Below, in pieces: positions 53,744 through 62,093 of a DNA stretch of 64,000 nt. Location: NCBI GenBank assembly GCA_020025715.1, contig JAHHRQ010000002.1:1-64000 (forward strand), in the 5' to 3' direction. The number at the start of each line of letters is the position of its first letter. Positions within the stretch are counted from its first letter, which is position 1. Origin of the DNA: Oscillospiraceae bacterium. GTDB lineage: Bacteria > Bacillota > Clostridia > Oscillospirales > Oscillospiraceae. The notes under the pieces were generated by a model, which was given only the letters and a program-made list of their open reading frames with translations, made no database searches and was not told the origin of the DNA. The position numbers and the translations under genes are program-made.

Positions 53744-54967
53744 TCAAAAGCTGAATTTTGAGAAAACATCCTCAAAGTTTTCTGCTCTCATTATCTCTTT
53801 TGCCTCGCCGTTGCCCATGTATGTAATCATAGGACAGTTGGGTCTTATAAACTGAGGCTTTGAAACTATGGAATAGCCGCCGGCATTTCCGAACACCGCA
53901 AGGCTGCCCACATCCAGAGGGCCTTTGTAATTTTTATAAATGCAGTCATATTCAAGGCATGTATAGCCCACAATGTCGCACTCTTTTACTTCTGCGTCCT
54001 CTTTTTCGGGGATAAGCATAAGAGGCAGATCTTTTTTAAGGCTCACTTCGCCCAGATTATAAAAGCTGCCGTCTGTAACTGCCAGAGTTCTGCCGTGGAG
54101 AGTTTTTATATCTCTGACGCTGCTGATAAAGGAAATGTATTTGGACACAAGGGTAGCTCCCGGCTCGGTGAACACCACCGGTCTATCCTCCGGCTTTACA
54201 TTTTCATAGTGTTTTTTAATCTCCGCCATGGTAACCGCTGCATAATCGGCATAATCGGGAATATTATTTCCGAACTGAGCCTTAAAGGACGGCTCCATTC
54301 TGCCGAACATGCCGCTTCCCAGACTTATATATTCCGGCACGCCGTCTATATACTCGTCGGCTGCTCTAAGCATGATTTCCGTTCTCTTTTTCCATGCCTC
54401 AATGTCTCTTGCGTGGCTCAAATGGCAGTGTACGCCGGAGATTTTAATGTTTTTCCTCGCTCTCAGCTCTTTTAGTACAAGCTCCATGCCCTCGCTCTCA
54501 GGCTCCAGCCCGAAACGGGAGGTAAAGCCACGCCCCAGATCAATGTTAATTCTGAGGCCGGTTTTAATATTAAGCTCAGGATGAGCATCTGCAAAAGCGC
54601 ATATCCTCAGCGCCTCGGAGGGATTATCTATATTATTTATGCCGCCCTTAGCAATATGCTCTTCAAGGGCCGGGCCTTTTGCAGGGCCGTTATAAACGAT
54701 CTGCTCATTTTTATAGCCCAGCTTTTTTGCCAGCGTATACTCCATATCGGAAACTACTTCCGCATAACCCCCCTGTGCCTTAACAAGAGCGCAGATGTAG
54801 GGGGTGTAATTGGTTTTATAGGAGTATGAGATATTGTATTTAGGGTAAATCTGTCGGAAAGTATTTAAAAGCTCATAGTAATTATCAAGAAATTCCCTCT
54901 GGTCAAAGACATAAAGAGGCGTTTTGAATTTTCCGGCAAGATGCTTGTATTCATCTGCTTTGAGCAT
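53744..54967 (-). CDS. Group IV PLP-dependent decarboxylase (DapDC/ODC-like)
   Basis: A 407-residue fold-type III PLP enzyme. The PLP lysine is in SYSYKTN (Lys51). The alanine-racemase-like barrel carries GVHCHLSHARD, a glycine-rich loop at SLGSGMFG, and FTEPGATLVSKY. The C-terminal domain holds the CLEYD motif that corresponds to the Cys-x3-Asp substrate site of diaminopimelate decarboxylase. It probably decarboxylates an amino acid or a related substrate. Its place in a glycan operon, not a lysine operon, suggests it makes an amine for polymer decoration (inference). Confidence 0.85.
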   Translation of the reverse strand: MLKADEYKHLAGKFKTPLYVFDQREFLDNYYELLNTFRQIYPKYNISYSYKTNYTPYICALVKAQGGYAEVVSDMEYTLAKKLGYKNEQIVYNGPAKGPALEEHIAKGGINNIDNPSEALRICAFADAHPELNIKTGLRINIDLGRGFTSRFGLEPESEGMELVLKELRARKNIKISGVHCHLSHARDIEAWKKRTEIMLRAADEYIDGVPEYISLGSGMFGRMEPSFKAQFGNNIPDYADYAAVTMAEIKKHYENVKPEDRPVVFTEPGATLVSKYISFISSVRDIKTLHGRTLAVTDGSFYNLGEVSLKKDLPLMLIPEKEDAEVKECDIVGYTCLEYDCIYKNYKGPLDVGSLAVFGNAGGYSIVSKPQFIRPNCPMITYMGNGEAKEIMRAENFEDVFSKFSF

Positions 54968-56232
54968 TATTTTTTCTCCAAACTTGAATTGAAAATATTT
55001 AAAAGTTCGTCTGTCAAAACTTCAAAATCAAATTTCGCCACAAGCTCCCTTGCAGCTCTGCCAAGCTCACGGCATTTTTCCGGGGATTTCTCCAGCTCCA
55101 GAACAGCCTCTGCCGCAGCCTGTGGGGTGTTTTTAATATACATGCCGCAGCCGTATTTTTTTATAAGGTCATAGTTGCAGTCAACAGGACTTATAATAGG
55201 TTTACCCGAGGCCATATATGAAAACAGCTTATTCTGGCTCATGCCGTACTTGCTGATTCCGTTTTCTTCTGTGCCGTCCACAAAGCAGGCATCTGCACGA
55301 CTGAGTATAAATGGAATGTACTTTCCGTTTACAAAGCCCTTGAATATAACATTGCCAAGGCCCTTTTCCTCGGCTTCTTTCTGAAGCTCTTCCCGTCTGT
55401 CGCCGTCACCGTAGATAAGGATTTTTACTTTTTTATTTCCCTGCTGCTTTAAAATTTCGGCCCCGCCCAAAAGTGCACTCAGGTCATTGGCCTGTCTGAT
55501 AGAGCCGCAGTAAACCACCTTAAAGCTCTCTTTGTCCGCAAGGTCTCCATCCTCAAGGGTAAAATTCTGCTTATTATCCTCAAAATCCTTAAGGCTCACG
55601 CCGTTATTTATATAATGTACCTTTCTAAGATCAACAGGCCCGCCGTGACCGGTATCCCAGCCCTTTTCGATTATATAATCCCGTCCGCCCTCCATGGAAA
55701 ATATAAGGGCATCAGAATTTTTATAAACCCAGCGCTCGCCTTTATAAAAAAGCTTCAAAATAGGATTTTTGGGGGAAATAAGGCCGTAGCTCACAAAGCT
55801 TTCAGGCCACAGATCAGTTACCTCGGAAACACAGGGAACACCCAGTTTTTTACCAAGCTTTATGCCGGCCCAGAGCGTAAGAGTCTGACCGGCAGTAGCG
55901 TAAATAATATCGGGTTTTCCGTATTTTTCCACGAAATCGGCACACATACGCTCCATTTTAACAGCAGCGTCAATATGATTTATTATGCGGTCAACGCCGC
56001 TTCCCTGATACTGGCGGGCTTTAAAGAGGACATAATTAAGTCCGTCCTCTTCCATTTCCCGATATTTTGAACCGTCGGTAATAAGGTTTATATCGGAATT
56101 GTGTACGGAACTCGCGGCAAACATAGTAACTCTGTGTCCACGCTGCAATAGTTTCATTGCGAAATTATAGCTTCTTGCAAGATGATAGTATTTCTGCGGA
56201 ACTGCGTAATGGTTTAAAATCCAGATATTCAT
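54967..56232 (-). CDS. Glycosyltransferase family 4 protein, WbuB-like
   Basis: A 421-residue GT-B enzyme: NIWILNHYAVPQKYYHLARS at the N-terminus, EVTDLWPESFVSYG (the DLWPES motif of WbuB-type transferases), VYCGSIRQANDLSALL, and KLFSYMASGKPIISPVD. WbuB-like enzymes commonly add the second sugar, such as an N-acetyl-fucosamine-type residue, to the lipid-linked first sugar, consistent with its position 17 bases after the initiating transferase gene. Its stop overlaps the decarboxylase start (TAATG). Confidence 0.9.
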   Translation of the reverse strand: MNIWILNHYAVPQKYYHLARSYNFAMKLLQRGHRVTMFAASSVHNSDINLITDGSKYREMEEDGLNYVLFKARQYQGSGVDRIINHIDAAVKMERMCADFVEKYGKPDIIYATAGQTLTLWAGIKLGKKLGVPCVSEVTDLWPESFVSYGLISPKNPILKLFYKGERWVYKNSDALIFSMEGGRDYIIEKGWDTGHGGPVDLRKVHYINNGVSLKDFEDNKQNFTLEDGDLADKESFKVVYCGSIRQANDLSALLGGAEILKQQGNKKVKILIYGDGDRREELQKEAEEKGLGNVIFKGFVNGKYIPFILSRADACFVDGTEENGISKYGMSQNKLFSYMASGKPIISPVDCNYDLIKKYGCGMYIKNTPQAAAEAVLELEKSPEKCRELGRAARELVAKFDFEVLTDELLNIFNSSLEKK

Positions 56233-56249
56233 TATAACCTCTTACATTT

Positions 56250-56948
56250 TTAATCCTTGCCCAGCACAGCTCCCACCGTCTGAAACATAGTTTTAAGTTC
56301 AGCACCAAGACTGAATTTTTTTATATCGCTTAAATTATACTTCATTTTCTCAGGCAGGATTTCATTCACATAGGTTTCATCGGCATCCTCTGCCTTTTCC
56401 AGAAGCTCCGCCTCATCCTTATATCTTATACTGGCCTGTGAAGTAACACCGGCGGGCAGCAGCAAAGTTGCCAGCATTTCATCGGTGTACCGCTCCACAT
56501 ACTTTGTAACCTCCGGTCTTGTGCCTACAAAGCTCATGTCACCGAGAAGGATATTGAGAAGCTGGGGAATTTCATCCAGACGGCAGTCTCTTATAAAAGA
56601 GCCTACCTTTGTAATTCTGCTGTCTTTTCCCACGGTGACCTGAGTACCCAGCTTTTCTGCATTGTTCACCATAGTACGGAATTTAAAAATTCTGAATTCT
56701 CTTCCATACTTTGTAACCCGCGTCTGTCTGAAAAACGCAGGGCCCGGACTGTCAATCTTAATCGCAATCGCCAGAACCAGAAATACCGGCGAGAGCAGCA
56801 CCAACATGATAAGCGACATTATAATATCAAAAACACGCTTCAAAAGCAGGCTGCCCCGCTTTTTGCTGAGCAAATCATAATAGGGCTTAACAGCTTCTTT
56901 TTTCAGATTTTCAGGGAGCTTTTCCCATTTTTTAAGCATAAAAATCAT
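56250..56948 (-). CDS. Initiating sugar-phosphate transferase (PglC/WcaJ family)
   Basis: A 232-residue monotopic phosphoglycosyl transferase that starts the repeat unit by moving a sugar-1-phosphate to undecaprenyl phosphate. It has KRVFDIIMSLIMLVLLSPVF as the re-entrant membrane helix (about 38-60), GPAFFRQTRVTKYGREF, FKFRTMV, then LDEIPQLLNILLGDMSFVGTRPE in pieces. It lacks the four extra N-terminal helices of WcaJ. The only such enzyme in the window, it would serve both modules unless another lies elsewhere. A second ATG nine bases downstream is also possible. Confidence 0.93.
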   Translation of the reverse strand: MIFMLKKWEKLPENLKKEAVKPYYDLLSKKRGSLLLKRVFDIIMSLIMLVLLSPVFLVLAIAIKIDSPGPAFFRQTRVTKYGREFRIFKFRTMVNNAEKLGTQVTVGKDSRITKVGSFIRDCRLDEIPQLLNILLGDMSFVGTRPEVTKYVERYTDEMLATLLLPAGVTSQASIRYKDEAELLEKAEDADETYVNEILPEKMKYNLSDIKKFSLGAELKTMFQTVGAVLGKD

Positions 56949-56959
56949 TACCCCTATGT

Positions 56960-57769
56960 TTAATATTTGAATTCCGGTACATAATGGGCGTAAAACTCCT
57001 CATAGCAAAGGTCGTTTTCCATTATGAACGTTGCCGCCTCAACCCCTACATAGCGGTAATGCCAGGGTTCATCCCAGCCGGTAAGGAGCAGCTTCTTTGT
57101 GGGATAGCGTTTAATAAAGCCGTACTCAGCGCAGTGGGCATCAAGCCATGCGTAAAAGTCCTGATTCATTTCGCTGTAAACAAGCCTTGTATACTGCTTG
57201 TCGAAAAGGTCAACTGCAAGACCCAGCTGATGCTCACTGGTTCCGGGCATCATGGTGATCTTCTTTGCCTCTTCTACCGCCTCCTGATACTTGGGGTCAG
57301 TGTAGTCGGTAATAGGATAGGCAATCTGGCTGGCTTTACTGTTAAAGAGCTTGTTCTGGAAGGAATAAGACCTGTAAGCTCCGCCCACATGCACGGTAAA
57401 TCCTTCAGCCTCCAGCGCATCCAGCATTGCGTTAAGATGAGGCAAAGCAGCGGTGGAAAACATCATATAAGATGTACGCTCAATTTTGGAAACCTCCGGC
57501 TCAAAAGCGGAAGGCAGCATGTTTTTATCGTTTACAAGTGAATACTGGGACAGGGCTATATCAATTTTAGGCCATATATCCGGTGTGGGTTCAGGTGTTT
57601 CGGTAGCATTGGGGTCAACAAAAGTGACGCTGTCGCCTCTGACAAAGGCGCCGTCCACTCCTCCTACTATTATGTCCGTTTTTCTGTCCATACGGGACAC
57701 AACTATGGTATAAAGCACAGTACAGAGGGCCACTATACATAAAATCCAAGTGGTTCTTTTTCTTCTCAT
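56960..57769 (-). CDS. VanY-type D,D-carboxypeptidase (M15B)
   Basis: A 269-residue protein with one N-terminal membrane anchor (about 7-25), placing the enzyme outside the cell. The zinc peptidase domain shows GGAYRSYSFQNKLFN, SEHQLGLAVDLFD (zinc His and Asp) and the EPWHYRYVG motif with the last zinc His. These enzymes trim the terminal D-Ala from peptidoglycan stem peptides. The ATG at 57769 has AGGTGA 6 bases upstream; a GTG at 57778 is less likely. It is the first gene after the strong promoter of the glycan operon, 11 bases before the initiating transferase, hinting at coupling between wall maturation and glycan attachment. Confidence 0.9.
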   Translation of the reverse strand: MRRKRTTWILCIVALCTVLYTIVVSRMDRKTDIIVGGVDGAFVRGDSVTFVDPNATETPEPTPDIWPKIDIALSQYSLVNDKNMLPSAFEPEVSKIERTSYMMFSTAALPHLNAMLDALEAEGFTVHVGGAYRSYSFQNKLFNSKASQIAYPITDYTDPKYQEAVEEAKKITMMPGTSEHQLGLAVDLFDKQYTRLVYSEMNQDFYAWLDAHCAEYGFIKRYPTKKLLLTGWDEPWHYRYVGVEAATFIMENDLCYEEFYAHYVPEFKY

Positions 57770-57810
57770 ATGGCTCACCTCTTTTTGAAGTCTACAAAAT
57801 TTTTCAGACT

Positions 57811-57839
57811 ATTATAACATTTTTGTATCTAACATTCAA
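57811..57839 (-). promoter_or_regulatory. Main promoter of the polysaccharide operon
   Basis: TTGAAT (57834-57839), a 17-bp spacer and TATAAT (57811-57816) lie on the minus strand. The leader of about 35 bases has GAGGTGAG before the vanY-like gene. Sixteen tightly packed genes follow to 40.6 kb without an obvious terminator. Confidence 0.8.
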
Positions 57840-57883
57840 GCATTTCCAATTTTTCGGTTGTCTTACACAAACTACGGTAAAAA

Positions 57884-57917
57884 AACTCCCCTGAATATAA
57901 AATAATTCAGAGGAGTT
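57884..57917 (-). terminator. Terminator of the choline-module operon
   Basis: AACTCCCCTGAAT (57884-57896) and ATTCAGAGGAGTT (57905-57917) form a 13-bp stem with one G-U pair. On the minus strand it is followed by TTTTT. It lies 13 bases after the BCCT gene and just upstream of the polysaccharide promoter, so it separates the two operons. Confidence 0.88.
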
Positions 57918-57930
57918 GTAAGATTTTAGG

Positions 57931-59463
57931 TTATTTTTCCTTTATATAATTTCCTGCGTCTTTCAGGAAACTCCATACTATAAGTATGATAACCATTCCT
58001 ATGGGGAACGCCGCAACAATGCTCACCGACTGGAGATTGTTCATGGAGCTTTCGGCAAAAACCAGAGCAATGGGCAGTAAAATCAACAGAATGCACCACA
58101 TGAGCTGAATAATTCTGTTAGGCTGCTGATTTTCTCCAAGCCTGTGGTAGCTGTAACAGGATGCGGTAAGGGCAATGGAGTCAAAGGATGTGGCATAAAA
58201 GGCAACCATAGTTACAAGAACCAATGCAAAAATCAGAGTTGCACATGGCATGGAATCTATTATAGAAATTATAAGTGCGTAAGGGTCGCCGGAGTTCTGG
58301 TACTGGGCGAGAAAATCCGCACTTCCTGCAAGCTGCTTTCCCATTGAATAGTTTCCGAGAATAATAAAGCTTGTTATGGTGGAGCCTACGCCGAAGGCAT
58401 AGCCGCCTAAAATTGTCTGCTTTACCGTTCTGCCCCTTGAAATGCTGCCGATGAAAAAGGGCGCTGCAACACACCATACCATCCAGTAGGCCCAGTAATA
58501 TATAGTCCAGTTCTGGGGGAAGCTGCTGGTACGCTGCGGGTCTGTGAAGGTAGAAAGCTCAAAAAAGTTCTGCACCATTCTTCCCAGAGATGAAAGGCCG
58601 GTTTCAATTATATACCTTGTCTCTCCGCCGAAAAGCAGCACAAACAGCAGCAGGCCGAAGAACATGTAAATACATGCGTTTGCAAGCTTGCTTATACCCT
58701 TAAAGCCGTGAAGAAGCGCGTATGTATATATGCAGCAGGTTATTACAAGAATTATTATGGTTATGGCTGTTCTGTCCAGATTTACATGGAATAGCCGATT
58801 TATTATGCCCGCCATAAGAGGTGTTGCCACGCTGAAGGTTGTGGCTGTGCCGGCAATAAGGGCAAATACCGCCAGAAGGTCGATTATTCTGCCTGCAAGT
58901 GTATCGGTGTGCTTACCCAGAACAGGACGGCAGGCCTCCGAATACTTCTGTCTGTCACGCTTGCGCACATGGAGCATAAAGCCGAATGCCACCGCAAGCA
59001 CCAGATAAAAGCCCCAGGGTATAAGGCTCCAGTGGAAGAGAGGGAAAACTCCCGCCCAGTCCTGAATTGAGCCAAGTTCCGCTATATGCTTGTCGGATGC
59101 GTACATGAACCATTCGGAGAATGAATAGAACAGTATATCCGCTGCAAGACCGCAGGTAAACATCATTGAGCCCCACGCGAAAAAGGAATATTTAGGCTTT
59201 TCGTCTTTGTCGCCGAGAACAATAGCTCCGTATTTTGAAAAGGCAATGTATATGGAAACAAGGAATACTCCCAGTCCTATTATAAGATAGTAGCTACCCA
59301 GCTTATCACCGAAGAAAAATCGTATCCGGCTTAAAATCTCATTGGATTTTTCCGGTGCTGCAAAAAACACAATGCACAGGAAAATAATAAGTCCCAGAGG
59401 CAACAGAGTTATAAGCCAGTCTATCTGTTTACTTACCGGTTTATCATTTTTTCTTTCATTCAT
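57931..59463 (-). CDS. BCCT-family (choline/betaine/carnitine) transporter
   Basis: A 510-residue secondary transporter with about 12 membrane helices. The BCCT signature tryptophan-rich helix is present (IYYWAYWMVWCVAAPFFIG near 320-340), with GRTVKQTILGGYAFG after it and PLFHWSLIPWGFYLVLA earlier. Substrates in the family carry quaternary ammonium groups. The two downstream-acting choline kinase and cytidylyltransferase genes in the same operon make choline the likely substrate, so this protein plays the role LicB plays in classical lic1 loci. Confidence 0.88.
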   Translation of the reverse strand: MNERKNDKPVSKQIDWLITLLPLGLIIFLCIVFFAAPEKSNEILSRIRFFFGDKLGSYYLIIGLGVFLVSIYIAFSKYGAIVLGDKDEKPKYSFFAWGSMMFTCGLAADILFYSFSEWFMYASDKHIAELGSIQDWAGVFPLFHWSLIPWGFYLVLAVAFGFMLHVRKRDRQKYSEACRPVLGKHTDTLAGRIIDLLAVFALIAGTATTFSVATPLMAGIINRLFHVNLDRTAITIIILVITCCIYTYALLHGFKGISKLANACIYMFFGLLLFVLLFGGETRYIIETGLSSLGRMVQNFFELSTFTDPQRTSSFPQNWTIYYWAYWMVWCVAAPFFIGSISRGRTVKQTILGGYAFGVGSTITSFIILGNYSMGKQLAGSADFLAQYQNSGDPYALIISIIDSMPCATLIFALVLVTMVAFYATSFDSIALTASCYSYHRLGENQQPNRIIQLMWCILLILLPIALVFAESSMNNLQSVSIVAAFPIGMVIILIVWSFLKDAGNYIKEK

Positions 59464-59467
59464 TTTG

Positions 59468-60208
59468 TCAGGCTTCTTTCTTTTCCGCCAGATATTTCAC
59501 GTAGCTTTCGTCAACCGCTGCCAGCTCTGCAAGGCTGTCAAGTTCTGCTATATCGCCCTTCTGCATTTCCCTTATTCCAAGCTTATACTCCTGAGGATAG
59601 CAGAACAGAGCCACATCGTCCCAGTAAATCTGTCGGTTTTTCTTTTCTTCAAATTCAATTTCAAGGTGTCGTTTAAGCTTTTTTCCGTCCTCGGCTGTCC
59701 ATCTGGAAACACTGTACAGCTGCCATGCGTTTTTGCCGCCGGTTCTGCTGCACTTTTCTACTACGCCGTCTTTTACATCCAGCATCCATTCGTCGGTTTC
59801 TTCCTCCTGCCATACGCAGTTATAGCCGGATAAGGTAAATTCAGGAGAAAGAGCACCGCTGTTATATACGATCTGGTCGCCGTCCATAATGATTGCATCT
59901 TCAATATGCTCTCTGGCGCAGTACAGGGAGGAAATGTTATTGCAGGTGTCATAATAGGGATTTTCTATAAGCTTAAGGCCTGAGTATTTTTCCTCCAGAA
60001 CCTTGAACTGCTCTTTCTTATAGCCCACAACCACATAAATCTCGTTTATGTTGTTTGCGTGAAGAGCCTCTATAACCGTGTCTATCATAGAAACTCCGTT
60101 TACCTTAACCAGAGGCTTGGGAGTTTCCAGAGTTATGGGAACCATTCTGCTTCCGGTTCCGGCAGCCATAACAATGGCCCTTTTTACTGTATGTACTGCA
60201 TTATCCAT
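59468..60208 (-). CDS. licC: LicC-like phosphocholine cytidylyltransferase
   Basis: A 246-residue nucleotidyltransferase. It has AIVMAAGTGSRMVPIT at the N-terminus, TPKPLVKVNG with the conserved Lys, INEIYVVVGYKKEQF, DTCNNISSLYCARE and the metal motif DGDQIV. These are features of LicC enzymes, which form CDP-choline from CTP and phosphocholine. Its ATG overlaps the fusion gene stop (TAATG), and the BCCT gene follows after 4 bases. A related domain occurs inside the upstream fusion protein; which of the two acts on choline is not settled. Confidence 0.87.
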   Translation of the reverse strand: MDNAVHTVKRAIVMAAGTGSRMVPITLETPKPLVKVNGVSMIDTVIEALHANNINEIYVVVGYKKEQFKVLEEKYSGLKLIENPYYDTCNNISSLYCAREHIEDAIIMDGDQIVYNSGALSPEFTLSGYNCVWQEEETDEWMLDVKDGVVEKCSRTGGKNAWQLYSVSRWTAEDGKKLKRHLEIEFEEKKNRQIYWDDVALFCYPQEYKLGIREMQKGDIAELDSLAELAAVDESYVKYLAEKKEA

Positions 60209-61977
60209 TATTGCTTAACTTCTCCTTGCTTAATAAGTGCGGCTGCTATCTTATAATAGTCTTTTGCATATCTGTACTGCCGCAGGGAATATTCTCCGAA
60301 TTCAACGCCTATGTTTCTCTTGTATTCGCACCAGTTGCTCCACAAAAGTCCGCTCACTGCAATGTAGCAGTAGATTTTTATTCTTATGTTCTGAGGGCAG
60401 GCGCCTTCAAAATACAGGTCTATTACCTTATCTATCTGCTCCCTGTCATAAAGGGCATATATGCAGAACATGGCTATATCCAGATGTGGGTCCTGCATGG
60501 CTGCATATTCCCAGTCTATAAGGCGCAGCTCCTCAGTGCCCTTATTATTTACAAAAAGGAAGTTATCAGGCACAGAGTCAATATGGCAGAGGATTTTTTC
60601 CCCGATATTAGCCTCTATGTACGGTCTTAGTGACAGCACATTCTTTTTTGTCTTTTCATAGTCTCTGTATGCAGAGGGGGAACCCGCCCACAGTGACTCA
60701 TAAAATTCCAGCTTTTTAAATAAATCAAACTCATGGGAAACCTTGAATTTTTCGCCGTGGAAGCTTCTCAGTTTATCCATGCACTTTTTCACGTCCTCCA
60801 TATTAAGCGGATCGCAGCATCTGGAATTTTCAAGAAAAGCGGTTATTTTATATCCGTTTTCAGGGTTTATGTATATAATATCGTCGCATATTCCCTTCCC
60901 CGCGATGCTCTCGTAAACGGAAGCCTCTTCCCCTCGGTTAATGAGCATGGAAGTTCCCTCTCCGGGAATTCGCATTATATAGCGCTTATCTCTGCATGTG
61001 AAAAGGAAGGATCTGTTGGTCATTCCTTTTTTAAGTATGCTTATGTTTCTGATTTCATTTTCTTCGCATCCCAGAGCTGCCACGGCTGTGTTAATGGCGT
61101 CGGTTCTCAGGTGGTTTGAATTTGAATCAATTTCCCGCAGCTGTTCATATGTGTTTATCTCGAACACGTCGCTGCCCTTTAAAATTCTGGCGGGAACCGT
61201 CATTTTATTTCCGTTAAAAATACATTCCTCCCAGAACCAGCTGTCGCATCTGGGTTTAGTGCTGTAATCGAGAATTTTCTCTCTGAGAGCAGCCGCATCC
61301 TCTCCGGTAAAATAGCTCAGGCCTATCATGGCATTCCCCGTATCGTCGCCGGAGGTACGCACAAGCTCCATTTTTCTGTTTACCCTCACAGTGCTGTCCT
61401 TAGTCAGCGCGTCGCTGACCATGTACCATGAGTACAGCTCATACCTGTTAAAGGGATTAAAATTACAGTAAAAATCACATGGCATCACATATGCGTTCTG
61501 AAGGTGCTTTTCTGCAAGCTTTAGTGAATAGAGATTATTTTTATGGGCGTATTCTTCATTTACAATAAGCTGCACGCCGAATTCATCAATCAGGTACTCA
61601 TATCTTTCCTTCATAAATCCGACCACAACATAAATTTCGTTTATTCCCGCCTGTTGAAGCTGCTTAATAAGTCTCTCAATCAGCGGCTCTCCCTTAACTT
61701 CAATCAGTCCCTTTGGAATTTCCGTATTTATGGGAACCATTCTCATACCGTACCCTGCGGCAAGGATAACCGCCCTCTGCGGGGCTCTTTCCTTTAGAAG
61801 ATCAATGGTTTTGGGAGTTAAGCTTAATTTATCATCTATATAGCCTTCGTCAGTAAGGACTTTAATTGAGCGGTTTACTGTACCCAGTGAATAGCCGCTC
61901 TTTTCAGCCAGCATACGCTGGTTTTCGCCGCCCTCGGCTGCAATGGCGTTCAGTATATCATATGTTCTCGTGTTCAT
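60208..61977 (-). CDS. Winged-helix / nucleotidyltransferase / choline kinase fusion (LicA-like)
   Basis: A 589-residue three-domain protein. Residues about 5-55 form a winged helix-turn-helix (RMLAEKSGYSLGTVNRSIKV recognition region, LTDEGYI wing). Residues about 68-290 form a LicC-like nucleotidyltransferase (LAAGYGMRM at 72-80, Lys89, NEIYVVVGF, NNLYSLKLAE). Residues about 310-560 form a choline/ethanolamine-kinase domain with HIDSVPDN (His465, Asp467, Asn472) and DWEYA (488-492). It would phosphorylate choline and possibly activate it, while the DNA-binding domain could control the operon it heads. The ATG at 61977 is preferred to an upstream TTG. The promoter is at 62014-62041. Confidence 0.88.
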   Translation of the reverse strand: MNTRTYDILNAIAAEGGENQRMLAEKSGYSLGTVNRSIKVLTDEGYIDDKLSLTPKTIDLLKERAPQRAVILAAGYGMRMVPINTEIPKGLIEVKGEPLIERLIKQLQQAGINEIYVVVGFMKERYEYLIDEFGVQLIVNEEYAHKNNLYSLKLAEKHLQNAYVMPCDFYCNFNPFNRYELYSWYMVSDALTKDSTVRVNRKMELVRTSGDDTGNAMIGLSYFTGEDAAALREKILDYSTKPRCDSWFWEECIFNGNKMTVPARILKGSDVFEINTYEQLREIDSNSNHLRTDAINTAVAALGCEENEIRNISILKKGMTNRSFLFTCRDKRYIMRIPGEGTSMLINRGEEASVYESIAGKGICDDIIYINPENGYKITAFLENSRCCDPLNMEDVKKCMDKLRSFHGEKFKVSHEFDLFKKLEFYESLWAGSPSAYRDYEKTKKNVLSLRPYIEANIGEKILCHIDSVPDNFLFVNNKGTEELRLIDWEYAAMQDPHLDIAMFCIYALYDREQIDKVIDLYFEGACPQNIRIKIYCYIAVSGLLWSNWCEYKRNIGVEFGEYSLRQYRYAKDYYKIAAALIKQGEVKQ

Positions 61978-62013
61978 GTACTCAACTTCTTTCTTTTTCG
62001 TGAACAATTTCTA

Positions 62014-62041
62014 ATTATAGCTTCATTTTCTCTGTTGTCAA
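62014..62041 (-). promoter_or_regulatory. Perfect-consensus promoter of the choline operon
   Basis: TTGACA (62036-62041) and TATAAT (62014-62019) on the minus strand are 16 bp apart, the same layout as the tRNA-Gly promoter. The leader is about 30 bases. An activity this strong would normally need a repressor; the winged-helix domain of the first gene is a candidate. Confidence 0.82.
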
Positions 62042-62060
62042 GTCCATTACTGCATAAATT

Positions 62061-62092
62061 AAAAGAGGTGCATCTTCTGACGCACCTCTTTT
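62061..62092 (-). terminator. Terminator after sigK
   Basis: AAAAGAGGTGC (62061-62071) and GCACCTCTTTT (62082-62092) form a perfect 11-bp stem with a 10-base loop. On the minus strand it runs into TTTTAATTTA, 1 base past the sigK stop codon. Confidence 0.88.
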
Positions 62093-62093
62093 A

